Of a stretch of 64,000 nucleotides of DNA, positions 41,170 through 48,981 are shown one piece after another. The notes under the pieces are model-generated. The model was given only the letters and a program-made list of their open reading frames with translations. It had not been told where the DNA came from and did not search any database. The stretch comes from Acuticoccus yangtzensis (GTDB taxonomy: Bacteria > Pseudomonadota > Alphaproteobacteria > Rhizobiales > Amorphaceae). Within the stretch, counting starts at the first letter, position 1, and the number at the start of each line of letters is the position of its first letter. The DNA is taken from assembly GCF_001927245.1 (NCBI RefSeq), contig NZ_MJUX01000006.1:124001-188000 (forward strand), written 5' to 3'. The translations under genes and the position numbers were made by a program.

Positions 41170-42120
41170 ATGACCGAGACTCCGAAGCCCACCGGCCCAA
41201 ACCGTGAGGACGAGCTGCAGGACCTCGTCCGCGAAGAGGTGTCCCTGCTGTCGCTTCTCCTCGCGCCCAACCGGCACGGAGAAACGCTTCGCCAGAGTCT
41301 AATGCTGGCGCTCGGCCTTCCCGACCACGGCGACCCCGCCGATCAGGATGCCGGGATGATGGACCGCCACGCCGAGGCCGCCGCCTCGGTCGCCCAGCCG
41401 GACGGAGCCCACGCGGCAAATCCCGCCTCCGGAACGCCGCCAGGCTCCAGCACGGCCCCACACGGTGCCGGCGCGCGAAGACCCTGCGAAGTGCCAAGCG
41501 GCGAGGTTCCGCGCCCCACCGCCGGCCCCGGCAGCGGCAGGCTCAACGGCAGCGCCATGGGTTCCGGCCATGCGCACCCCGGCAGTATGGACGCCGGTGG
41601 CGTGGGCTCCGGCAATATGGACCACGGTGGCGAGGGCTCTGATGGCATGGGCTCCGGTGGCGACGCAGACGCACCGCTCCAAAGCTGGCCGATGGGACGG
41701 CTCGCCCTGGAACCCGGCAGAAACACGAAGCACGCCCTCGTGGCCGACGACAACACCATGGTCCGCGAGCACACCACCAAGCTCTTGGAACGCCTCGGTT
41801 ACGCTGTCACCGGCGCCGAGAACGGCCCCATGGCCCTGCGCCTCCTCAAGGGCCTGCCCCGCCTGGACCTCTTGGTGACAGACGTGGTCATGCCTCTCGC
41901 CATGAACGGGCATCAGCTCGCCGAGAAGGTGAAAGAGGAGTTCCCCCACGCCGCCGTGGTCTACGTCTCCGGTTTCGCCGATCTCGGCGTCGAAGAACGC
42001 GTCGGCCTGCCGGATACGGTGAACCTTCTCGCCAAACCCTTCACGCGCAACGAATTCAACGACGCCATCCGCCTGGCAGTAATCCAGGCGCAGAACGACG
42101 CTGCCACCGCGCTGCACTGA
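41170..42120 (+). CDS. Response regulator with disordered Gly/Met repeat linker before the receiver
   Basis: The 316-residue product from the ATG at 41170 has four parts: a helical N-terminus (EDELQDLVREEVSLLSLLLAPNRHGETLRQSLMLALGL, residues 13-50), a long low-complexity section (about 60-170, with P/A/G and then five-residue repeats GSMDA, GGVGS, GNMDH, GGEGS, DGMGS) and a C-terminal receiver (about 187-316): HALVADDNTMVREH, acceptor D238 in LLVTDVVMPLAMNGHQL, VVYVSG and K289 in LLAKPFTRNEF. The receiver resembles the CheY-like receivers fused to hybrid kinases. Output domain: none. I do not recognise the N-terminal part. The frame is open from 41068 with an earlier ATG, which is less likely. 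Confidence 0.85.
   Translation: MTETPKPTGPNREDELQDLVREEVSLLSLLLAPNRHGETLRQSLMLALGLPDHGDPADQDAGMMDRHAEAAASVAQPDGAHAANPASGTPPGSSTAPHGAGARRPCEVPSGEVPRPTAGPGSGRLNGSAMGSGHAHPGSMDAGGVGSGNMDHGGEGSDGMGSGGDADAPLQSWPMGRLALEPGRNTKHALVADDNTMVREHTTKLLERLGYAVTGAENGPMALRLLKGLPRLDLLVTDVVMPLAMNGHQLAEKVKEEFPHAAVVYVSGFADLGVEERVGLPDTVNLLAKPFTRNEFNDAIRLAVIQAQNDAATALH
41581..41655 (+). repeat. 15-bp in-frame repeats (30-bp higher-order unit) in the response-regulator linker
   Basis: Five 15-bp units at 41581, 41596, 41611, 41626 and 41641. Units 1+2 and 3+4 form a 30-bp unit repeated twice (GGCARTATGGACSMC then GGTGGCGWGGGCTCY). They encode GSMDA-GGVGS, GNMDH-GGEGS and DGMGS. Confidence 0.85.
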
Positions 42121-42130
42121 CCGACGCGGA

Positions 42131-42556
42131 ACCGGCACAAACCGGCGCCGATCCGCCCTGCGCACACCGGCGCAAGCCGCCCTGCGCGCACCGGCGCCAA
42201 TCCGCCTCGCGCGCACCGGCGACTACGCGTCCGGCACGCATAGACGCCAACCCGCCCCGCACGCAGCGGTACCGACCCACTCGGCGCAAATTCGCCCGGC
42301 GCCGACAGGCTACGACGTGCATCGCGCGCGCCGACGCCGACACGCGATGAAGATCGGCGTTAACCTGCCGCCCGCGCACCGGCGATACCGCATCCGGCAG
42401 GCACAGGCCCCAATCCGCCTCGAACAAACCGGTACAAAACCGCCTCGCACGGGCCGAGACCGATCCGCCCGGGCGTATACCGGCGCCAACGCGGTCCGCG
42501 GGCAACCGCGCCAACTCGCCCTGCGGCGCCCGCACCGCTATCAATCCGCCGCGCGG
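42131..42556. repeat. Degenerate 24-26-bp tandem array between a response regulator and the RND pump
   Basis: This non-coding stretch is built of about 15 or more decayed units of 24-26 bp with the core ACCGGCGCCAATCCGCC and a GCGCGC-like tail. The clearest units are 42141-42165, 42166-42189, 42190-42214, 42215-42239 and 42240-42264, and more diverged units run on to about 42556. The periodicity is not a multiple of three throughout. Minus-strand open frames across it (with RRCAQGG-like repeats) are shadows of the array. Confidence 0.8.
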
Positions 42557-42627
42557 GTCATGGTCGCCGGATCGGAGAGCACCGCATCGTTACCGCGCCT
42601 ACAGGCCGCCCCCGCACCTGCTGCGCC

Positions 42628-45600
42628 TCATTCCGCCGGTTCAGGGGCGCGTTGGCCGAGCAGGACGCGGACCGTGCGCCCGATATCGGCCCCGATGCCC
42701 AGCAAAGCCGGCACGAGGACCAGCACCAGAACCGTCGCCGAGGCGAGGCCGAACACCATCGTCACCGCCATCGGCTTCAGGAATTCGGCCGAGATCGAGC
42801 CCTCGAAAATCAGCGGTACCAGCCCGCCGATGGTCGTCAGCGAGGTGAGGAGCACCGCCCGCAGCCGGTCCGCGCTCGCCCCCACCGCCGCGCCCGCGAA
42901 CGCCTCGCCCTCCACCAGACGCTCGTCGAACCGCTTCACCAGGATGATGGAATCGTTGACGAGGATACCCCCCAGGCCGAGCAGCCCGACGAACGACACG
43001 ATCGTGAGGCTCATCCCCAGCGCGGCATGGCCGAGGATCGCCCCGACCGCGCCGAAGGGGATGATCAGCATCACCACCACCGGCCGCCAGTAGGAGCCGA
43101 AGACGAGCGCCAGGGTGAGGTAGATGACGGTGAGCGCCATCCAAGCCCCGGCGCGCAGATCCTCGAAAGAGCGCCGCCGCTCACGGTCGCGCCCGCCGAA
43201 CTCGCCGCGCACGCCGTAGCGCGCCTCCACCATCGGCAGCACCTCCGCCGCCACACGCTCGGTCAGCGCTTGCGGGGTGATGACGTCGGCGTCCACGTCG
43301 GCGGTGACGGCGATGGTCACCGTCCCGTCGCGCCGCAGGATGGTGGAGAAGCTGTTGCGCTCGGTGACCGACACCACCTCGGACGCAGGGACGAAGCGCC
43401 CGCCCGGAGCGCGCAGGAAGAGGTCCTCCACCGCCACCGCCGCACCGCCGTCCCGCTGGCGGACACGCACAGGCACCTCCTCAGCGTCAGGCCCGATGAT
43501 GAGCCGCCGCGCGATCTCCCCCTCGAACGCGCCGCGCATCTGGGCGCCGACGCTCTCCAGCGTGAAGCCCAGCGCCTCGCCGCGCGGGGTCAGGCTCAGC
43601 GCCAGCTCCGGCTTGCCGTAGGGCAGGTTGTCGGCGACGCCCGACACGCCGTCCCATGCGGAGACGATGGACATCACCTCCGTCGCCGCCAGCTTCAGCG
43701 CGGAGGGCGCGGCGCCCGTCAGCCGCAGGTCGAGGTCCCGCCCCGGCGGCCCGCCTCGCCGCTCCTCGATGGAGGCCGACTTCACGCCCGCGAGGTCCGG
43801 CAGCGCCGCCCGCCAGGCGCGCACCAGGTCGGGCGTCCTCACCTGACGCGTCTCGGACGGGGTGAGCTGCACGTTGAGCGTGGCGAGGTTGTCGCCTGTG
43901 TCCCGCCCCGCACGGCCGATGAGGGCGTAGGCGTCGGCCACAAGCGCCCCCTCCTGCGCCAACCGCGCCTCGGTGGCGAGCAGCGCCGCCTCGATCGCCT
44001 CGATGCCGGCGATGGCCGAGCCGCGCGGCGTGCCGGGGTGAAACTCCACCCGCGCGGTGACGAACTCGGACTCCGGCGACGGGAAGAAGACGAAGCGCAC
44101 ATGGCCGCCGCCGATATAGAGCCCGTAGACCACCACCATGATGGCGCCCACCGCGAAGGCGGCCGTGGCGTAGCGGAAGGCGTAGGTGGCGCGCACGATC
44201 GCCGTGAAGGGCCCGTCGCGGAAGGCGTTGAAGGCACGGTCGAAACCGGCGCGGAAACGGGCGAGAGGGTCCCGCGGCAGGCGCCCGGCACCGCGTGCGA
44301 TGCGCCGCTCCACAAGCCCCGCCGCCGCGAGGCCGAGGAGGATCGCCACGACGGCGAGGAGCGACGGCGGCAGCGCCAGAACCGGCCGCAGGAAGGCGAG
44401 CCCCTCGGCCGCCGCCGTGCCGTTGTCGATGAGCCAGGCCGTCGCGCGGATCAGCCCGCCGATGAACGCCGCGCCGAGCCCGGCGATGACCGTGAGCCGC
44501 ACGAAGCGCCCCAGCGCCAGCCGCCCGCCCCCGGTGCCTGCGCCCGTGCCTGCGCTCGTGTGGCCGGAATGGGCCAGATGCCCCGGCAGCACCAGGAAGC
44601 ACTCCACCAGCGAGGCGACGATGATGGCGATCCCCACCAGAGGCAGCGCCGACATCATCTGCCCCATCACGTCGCGCATCAGGAAGATGGGTGCGAAGGC
44701 GGCGACGGTGGTGACCGACGAGGCGAGCACCGGGACCATCATCTCGGTCGCGCCGCGCACGGCGGCGTCGGCCGGGGGCACGCCGCGCTGGGCCAGCGTG
44801 TCGGCATGCTCGCCCACCACGATGGCGTCGTCGACGATGACGCCGAGCATCATGATGAGGGCGAACAGGGAGACCATGTTGAGGCTCTGCCCGCTCGCCA
44901 GCATGACCGCGAGCGTGCCGGCGAAGGCGACCGGGATGCCGAGCGCCACCCACAGGGCGATGCGCGCGTCGAGGAACACGAACAGCACCGCCAGCACCAC
45001 GGCGAGGCCCTGCCAGCCGTTGGTGACGAGGATGGAGATGCGCTCCCACAGCATCTCGGTCCGCACGTCGTAGAGCTTCACGTCGAGGCTTGGGGGCAGG
45101 GTCGGGCGCACGGTCTCCACGTAGGCGCGCACGGTGCGGTCGGCGTCGAGCGCGTCGGCGGTGGGGGCGCGCTCGATGGTGATTTCGATGGCCGGGTTGC
45201 CGCCCCGCAGGCCAGAGACGGAGCCGCGCGCAAAACCTTCCGCCACGTCGGCCACGTCGCGAACCGTGATGGCCTCGCCGTTGGCCAGCGCACGGACGGG
45301 GAAGGCGGCGATGGCGTCCGGCGTGTCGCCCGCGGCCAGCACCCTCACCTGCCGCTCGACCACCCCCTCGACGACGCCGGACGGCCGGTCCCTCGTGTTC
45401 GCGCGCACCGCGGCGGCGACGTCCTCCACGGTGAGGCCGAGGCGCAGGAGGTCCGCCTCGCGCGTGTCGACGACGATCTCGCGGTCGCGCGCGCCGCCGA
45501 TGGTCACGCGGTCGAGCCCTTCGGCCAAAAGCCCGTCGCGGATACGCCGCGCGAACACCTGCAGCGCGGCTTCCGAGAAGGGGCCGGACACCGACACCTT

Positions 45601-46014
45601 GGCGACGGGATCGCGCAGCGTGTCGAAGCGCACGACGGGCGTTTCGGTCTCCTCCGGCAGCGTGGTGATGGCGTTGATCGCCTGTTCCACGTCGGAGAAG
45701 GCCTTCTGCATGTCGCTGCCGGCCTCGAACTCGATGGTGGTGTTGGCGGAGCCTTCGCGCGCGGTGGAGCGGACGGTGTCGACCCCGGTGAGATAGCGCA
45801 CCGCCGGCTCCACGGCAGAGAGGATGTTGTCCGACACGTCCTCCGCGCTGGCGCCGGGCCAGCGGATGGTCACCTCGACCTGCGACAGGTTGGTCGGCGG
45901 CCAGAAGCGCGTGGTGAGGCCGGACAAGGCGAAGATGCCGAGCGCCAGCATGAGCGCCATCAACAGGTTGGCGGCGTTGGGATGGCGGGCGAAGCCGCCG
46001 ATGAGACGGTTCAT
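42628..46014 (-). CDS. RND-family efflux permease (AcrB/MexB-like)
   Basis: This is a 1128-residue inner-membrane proton-driven pump. It shows the HAE1/HME pattern: N-terminal RHPNAANLLMALMLALGIFALSGL, a first periplasmic loop (TIRWPGASAEDVSDNILSAVEPAVRYLTGVD), TM2-6 with the proton-relay pair VIVDDAIVVGEHADTL, a second periplasmic loop, and TM8-12 with GAVGAILGHAALGMSLTIVSFVGLLGLGGILVNDSIILVKRFDERL. After TM6 an extra stretch of about 100 residues carries two additional hydrophobic helices and a basic linker (VERRIARGAGRLPRDP). Substrates are unknown. Its start overlaps the adaptor stop by one base. The gene is 3' of the 42-kb repeat array. Confidence 0.93.
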   Translation of the reverse strand: MNRLIGGFARHPNAANLLMALMLALGIFALSGLTTRFWPPTNLSQVEVTIRWPGASAEDVSDNILSAVEPAVRYLTGVDTVRSTAREGSANTTIEFEAGSDMQKAFSDVEQAINAITTLPEETETPVVRFDTLRDPVAKVSVSGPFSEAALQVFARRIRDGLLAEGLDRVTIGGARDREIVVDTREADLLRLGLTVEDVAAAVRANTRDRPSGVVEGVVERQVRVLAAGDTPDAIAAFPVRALANGEAITVRDVADVAEGFARGSVSGLRGGNPAIEITIERAPTADALDADRTVRAYVETVRPTLPPSLDVKLYDVRTEMLWERISILVTNGWQGLAVVLAVLFVFLDARIALWVALGIPVAFAGTLAVMLASGQSLNMVSLFALIMMLGVIVDDAIVVGEHADTLAQRGVPPADAAVRGATEMMVPVLASSVTTVAAFAPIFLMRDVMGQMMSALPLVGIAIIVASLVECFLVLPGHLAHSGHTSAGTGAGTGGGRLALGRFVRLTVIAGLGAAFIGGLIRATAWLIDNGTAAAEGLAFLRPVLALPPSLLAVVAILLGLAAAGLVERRIARGAGRLPRDPLARFRAGFDRAFNAFRDGPFTAIVRATYAFRYATAAFAVGAIMVVVYGLYIGGGHVRFVFFPSPESEFVTARVEFHPGTPRGSAIAGIEAIEAALLATEARLAQEGALVADAYALIGRAGRDTGDNLATLNVQLTPSETRQVRTPDLVRAWRAALPDLAGVKSASIEERRGGPPGRDLDLRLTGAAPSALKLAATEVMSIVSAWDGVSGVADNLPYGKPELALSLTPRGEALGFTLESVGAQMRGAFEGEIARRLIIGPDAEEVPVRVRQRDGGAAVAVEDLFLRAPGGRFVPASEVVSVTERNSFSTILRRDGTVTIAVTADVDADVITPQALTERVAAEVLPMVEARYGVRGEFGGRDRERRRSFEDLRAGAWMALTVIYLTLALVFGSYWRPVVVMLIIPFGAVGAILGHAALGMSLTIVSFVGLLGLGGILVNDSIILVKRFDERLVEGEAFAGAAVGASADRLRAVLLTSLTTIGGLVPLIFEGSISAEFLKPMAVTMVFGLASATVLVLVLVPALLGIGADIGRTVRVLLGQRAPEPAE

Positions 46015-47330
46015 CAGGACGGCTCGCGGGCGGCGGCGGATGCGCCGGGCCCATCCGCCGGGGCGAGCTCGACGCGGCGCACCTTCAGCCCCTCCCCCGC
46101 CTCGGCGAGGTGGGTGGTGACCAGCACCTCGCCGGGCCTCAGCGGACCGCGGACGATGACCTCGTCCCCGTCGCGCGCCAGCACGGTGACCGGGCGGCGC
46201 ACCAGGCGGTCCTCGTCGCCGATGACGAAGACGTGGTCGCCATAGAGCGCGGCGGCCGGGATGCGGGCGGCGCCGGGGTGCGCGCGATCGGGCACGGACA
46301 CTTCCACGAAGGCGCCGGGGCGCGGCACGGCCCCCGCGGGTATCGCCAGCCGGGCATAGACGTCGACGCCTCCGGTATCGCTTTCGACCTCGGCGCCGAT
46401 GCGCTCGATGGCGGCGCTATAGGTCAGCGGAACGTCGCCGATGGCCCATGCGACCTCCACCTCGGCGCCGATCAGCGAGCCGCCGGCGACGAGGCGGCCA
46501 TAGCGCGCGTCGGACAGGACGAAGCGGACCTCCAGCGCGTCGGCCCGCACCAGGGTCACGGCCACGTCGTTGGCGGCGAAGATGCGGCCGAGCGCCGCGG
46601 TCTCGCTCTCGACGATGCCGCGGAAGGGCGCGGTGAGCACGGTGTCCTCCAGCGCGCGCTCGGCCTCGGCGACAGCCCATTCCAGCCGCTCGATGGCGGC
46701 GCGCTGCTGCTCCAGCCGGGCCTCCTCGCCCTCCAGATTGTAGCGCGCCTCGTCCTCGGACAGGCGGCGCTGGCTGACGATCAGGCGCCGCTCGTCGACG
46801 GCGCGGTCGGTGATGGTGCCGGTGCGAAGCTGCGTTGCGCGTTCGAGGTCGCGTTCGGCGAGGTCGCGCTGCTCGCGGGTGCGGTCCAGCGCGCTCCTCG
46901 CCATGGCGATGCGGCTTTCGGCCTCGCGGGCGGCGGCCTCGGCCTCGCGCAGCTGGGCGCGCGCTTCGGTGAGGGCGCCCTCGTAGGCGAAGGGGTCGAT
47001 GGTGACGAGCGCCTCGCCCTCGTCCACCACGGCGCCGACGGCAAGGCGCGGGTGCATGTCCACCACGCGGCCGGGCGAGGCGACGCGCAGCTCGGCCCTC
47101 TCCCGCGCCACAACCTCGCCGAACGCGCGCAGGGTGGCGCGGTGGGTGCCGAGGGTAATGTCCTCGGCGGTGACGGAGTAGACCGTCTCGGCCCGGCCGG
47201 CCGCGCCGTGCGGCATCTGCGGCCGGTCGGCGACGAGGCGGTTCGTCCACGTGAAGGCGGCGAACAGGATGACGGCCGGGAGCACCGCCTGGGCGAGAAG
47301 ACGGGCCGTGCGGGCCGCCATACGCCTCAT
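46014..47330 (-). CDS. RND efflux periplasmic adaptor (HlyD/AcrA family)
   Basis: This 438-residue membrane fusion protein has an N-terminal anchor (LLAQAVLPAVILFAAFTWTNRL). A lipoyl half-domain follows (RVASPGRVVDMHPRLAVGAVVDEGEALVTIDP), then a long coiled-coil hairpin (about 110-230: ALTEARAQLREAEAAAREAESRIAMARSALDRTREQRDLAERDLERA ...), the second lipoyl half (TVLTAPFRGIVESETAALGRIFAANDVAVTLVRAD) and a beta-barrel/membrane-proximal end. It links the pump to an outer-membrane channel not present here. It lies 46 bp after hslO on the same strand, so an hslO-adaptor-pump transcript is possible. Confidence 0.93.
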   Translation of the reverse strand: MRRMAARTARLLAQAVLPAVILFAAFTWTNRLVADRPQMPHGAAGRAETVYSVTAEDITLGTHRATLRAFGEVVARERAELRVASPGRVVDMHPRLAVGAVVDEGEALVTIDPFAYEGALTEARAQLREAEAAAREAESRIAMARSALDRTREQRDLAERDLERATQLRTGTITDRAVDERRLIVSQRRLSEDEARYNLEGEEARLEQQRAAIERLEWAVAEAERALEDTVLTAPFRGIVESETAALGRIFAANDVAVTLVRADALEVRFVLSDARYGRLVAGGSLIGAEVEVAWAIGDVPLTYSAAIERIGAEVESDTGGVDVYARLAIPAGAVPRPGAFVEVSVPDRAHPGAARIPAAALYGDHVFVIGDEDRLVRRPVTVLARDGDEVIVRGPLRPGEVLVTTHLAEAGEGLKVRRVELAPADGPGASAAAREPS

Positions 47331-47376
47331 GACGATACTCCCGGCCGGGAGACGGGCTCTGCCACCGACGGCCCCG

Positions 47377-48348
47377 TCAGTGGGGTTTGCCGCGCGGGGC
47401 GAGCGTTTCCGGCTCGAAGACGTAGTGGGTGTTGCAGAACTCGCATGTCACCTTGATCGCACCGTCCTCGACCATCGAGGCGCGGTCCTCCTCACTGAAC
47501 TGGCCCAGCATCACCTGGATCCGCTCATTGGAGCAGTGACACTCTGCACTCAGGCTGAACGGGTCGAAAACCCGCACGTCGCGCTCGTTGAAGAGGCGCA
47601 GGAGGAGCCGCTCGGCGGTGATCTCCGGGTCGACCAGCTCGTGGTCCTGCGCGCTCTGGGTGCGGGCGGCGGCCTCGATCCATGCGTCGTCTTCGTCCCT
47701 CTCGTCGCGCGCGGCATCGTCCGGCGCGTCGCCGGGGTCGATGTCGTGGACGACGATGCGCTCGGCCGCCTCCGGCAGGAACTGCACGGTGACGCCGCCG
47801 CCCCGCCAGACGCGGCGCGGCTCCTCGCCGGGGCGGCGCTCCAGCGTCTCGGCGACGGCGAGGCGCACCATGGTCGGGATCTGCTCGGACTGGGTGAAGT
47901 AGGCGTGGGCCACCTCCTCCAGGCTCTTTCCGGTCATCTCCACGACGCCCTGGTAGCGGCGCACGGTGTCGCGCGGGTCGATGGTGAGGGCCATCGTGCC
48001 GGTGCCGACGAGGTCGGCCAAGTCCGGATTCTCGGCGAGCGCCGCGACGGCGTCCGCATCGAAGCGGGCGTAACCGCGCAGGCTGTCGGGCGAGGTATAG
48101 TCTGTGACGATGAGCGAGACGGGGCCGTCGGTCTGGATCTGGAGGATCACGCGGCCCTCCATCTTCAGTGCGGTGGCGAAGAGGACGTTGAGGATGATGG
48201 CTTCGCCGAGGAGGCGCGAGACGGCGGGCGGATAGTCGTGCCGGCGCAGGATGTCGTCGAGGGACGACCCGAGCCGGGCGACACGGCCGCGCACGTCGAG
48301 CGCATCGACGGCGAACGGGAGGACACAATCGTCGGCAGTGGCGGTCAC
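47377..48348 (-). CDS. hslO: Redox-regulated chaperone Hsp33
   Basis: Hsp33 is a cytoplasmic holdase switched on by oxidation. The 323-residue product starts at a GTG (VTATADDCVLPFAVDALDVRGRVARLG) and has ILNVLFATALKMEGRVILQIQTDGPVSLIVTDYTSPDSLRGYARFD, VEMTGKSLEEVAHAYFTQSEQIPTMVRLAVAE, an acidic insertion (DDAARDERDEDDAWIEAAA) and the C-terminal zinc site with four cysteines, ECHCSNERIQVML and VTCEFCNTHYVFEP (CxC plus CxxC). All the redox cysteines are present. Upstream frame extension has no homology. The gene leads into the RND adaptor. Confidence 0.95.
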   Translation of the reverse strand: MTATADDCVLPFAVDALDVRGRVARLGSSLDDILRRHDYPPAVSRLLGEAIILNVLFATALKMEGRVILQIQTDGPVSLIVTDYTSPDSLRGYARFDADAVAALAENPDLADLVGTGTMALTIDPRDTVRRYQGVVEMTGKSLEEVAHAYFTQSEQIPTMVRLAVAETLERRPGEEPRRVWRGGGVTVQFLPEAAERIVVHDIDPGDAPDDAARDERDEDDAWIEAAARTQSAQDHELVDPEITAERLLLRLFNERDVRVFDPFSLSAECHCSNERIQVMLGQFSEEDRASMVEDGAIKVTCEFCNTHYVFEPETLAPRGKPH

Positions 48349-48541
48349 GGCGAGCCTTTGAATCTGGGACGCAAGGTGGATTTGGAGCGCAGGGATCCGA
48401 AACGCGAAACATCTGCCGCCGGCCCGAAGGCACGGCGTGCAAAGCGGACTCTGCGGTCGGGCAGACCCTCTATATAGGTGTTGCAGCACGGGACGCCACA
48501 GCCGCCCCCGCCCGGTCTGCCCCCCCTCCGGCCCGGCACGC

Positions 48542-48630
48542 CCCGCTCGTCCGACTGGCCCGGCTTACCCGCTCGTCCGGCTGCCGGCACAGCCTCTCGT
48601 CCGGCTGGCCCGGAACAGCCTCTCGTCCCG
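48542..48630. repeat. Degenerate 24-26-bp tandem repeat
   Basis: Units at 48542-48567, 48568-48591, 48592-48617 and a partial one from 48618 share the core CTCGTCCGGCTGGCCCGG. Lengths are 26, 24 and 26 bp. They resemble in size, but not in sequence, the array at 42.1-42.6 kb. Confidence 0.8.
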
Positions 48631-48901
48631 CGCGCCGAGGCGAGGGGGTCCCCTGCCGCCTGTTCCTCGGAGCCACCGTCGCGCCAATCCCTTGGCGGAG
48701 GCGGTGGTGCGCCATCAAGGGGCCGCAGGCCGGCTTCAGCCGCTTGCCCTTGATGGTGTGCCGCCGTCTCTGCCATGCGGTGCAGTGCGGCGGTGGGTTC
48801 GAGGAGCGGGCGGCACTCCCCTGTTCCTTGGTGGACCCGAGCCCCTTCGGCACCGCGCCCCGGCGATGCGGCTCTGAGGCGCGATGCTGCACACGGCCAC
48901 G

Positions 48902-48934
48902 AAAAACCCCGGCGCGCGGGAAGCGCACCGGGGT
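48902..48934 (-). terminator. Rho-independent terminator of argF
   Basis: On the minus strand ACCCCGGTGCGC, loop TTCCC, GCGCGCCGGGGT (12-bp stem with one G-U pair) is followed by TTTTC. It lies about 50 bp beyond the argF stop. Confidence 0.85.
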
Positions 48935-48981
48935 CGCCGGAACGGTGTCGTCGGGGCGGAGCGTCGCAGCAGTGTGCGGCG

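Larger units (their letters stand above)
48349..48981. other. 633-bp gap between hslO and argF with a decayed tandem repeat
   Basis: No gene is supported. The stretch holds an A/T-rich TATATA point near 48473-48478 that may be the -10 of hslO, a degenerate 24-26-bp tandem repeat (48542-48630, listed separately) and the argF terminator (48902-48934). Long open frames on both strands are high-GC shadows. Confidence 0.6.

Noticed and set aside
42141-42264. Tandem units as a possible CRISPR array
   Set aside because: Units touch each other without unique spacers and decay gradually, unlike CRISPR.
42056-42544. Minus-strand open frame with RRCAQGG-like repeats
   Set aside because: It reads through the non-coding 24-26-bp array. 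The repeat period is not a multiple of three overall, and there is no start site or homology-like sequence.
42652-46245. 1197-codon open frame on the plus strand across the RND genes
   Set aside because: The translation is Arg/His/Gly-rich with no hydrophobic or catalytic pattern and is the antisense shadow of the high-GC RND permease, which has clear motifs on the minus strand.
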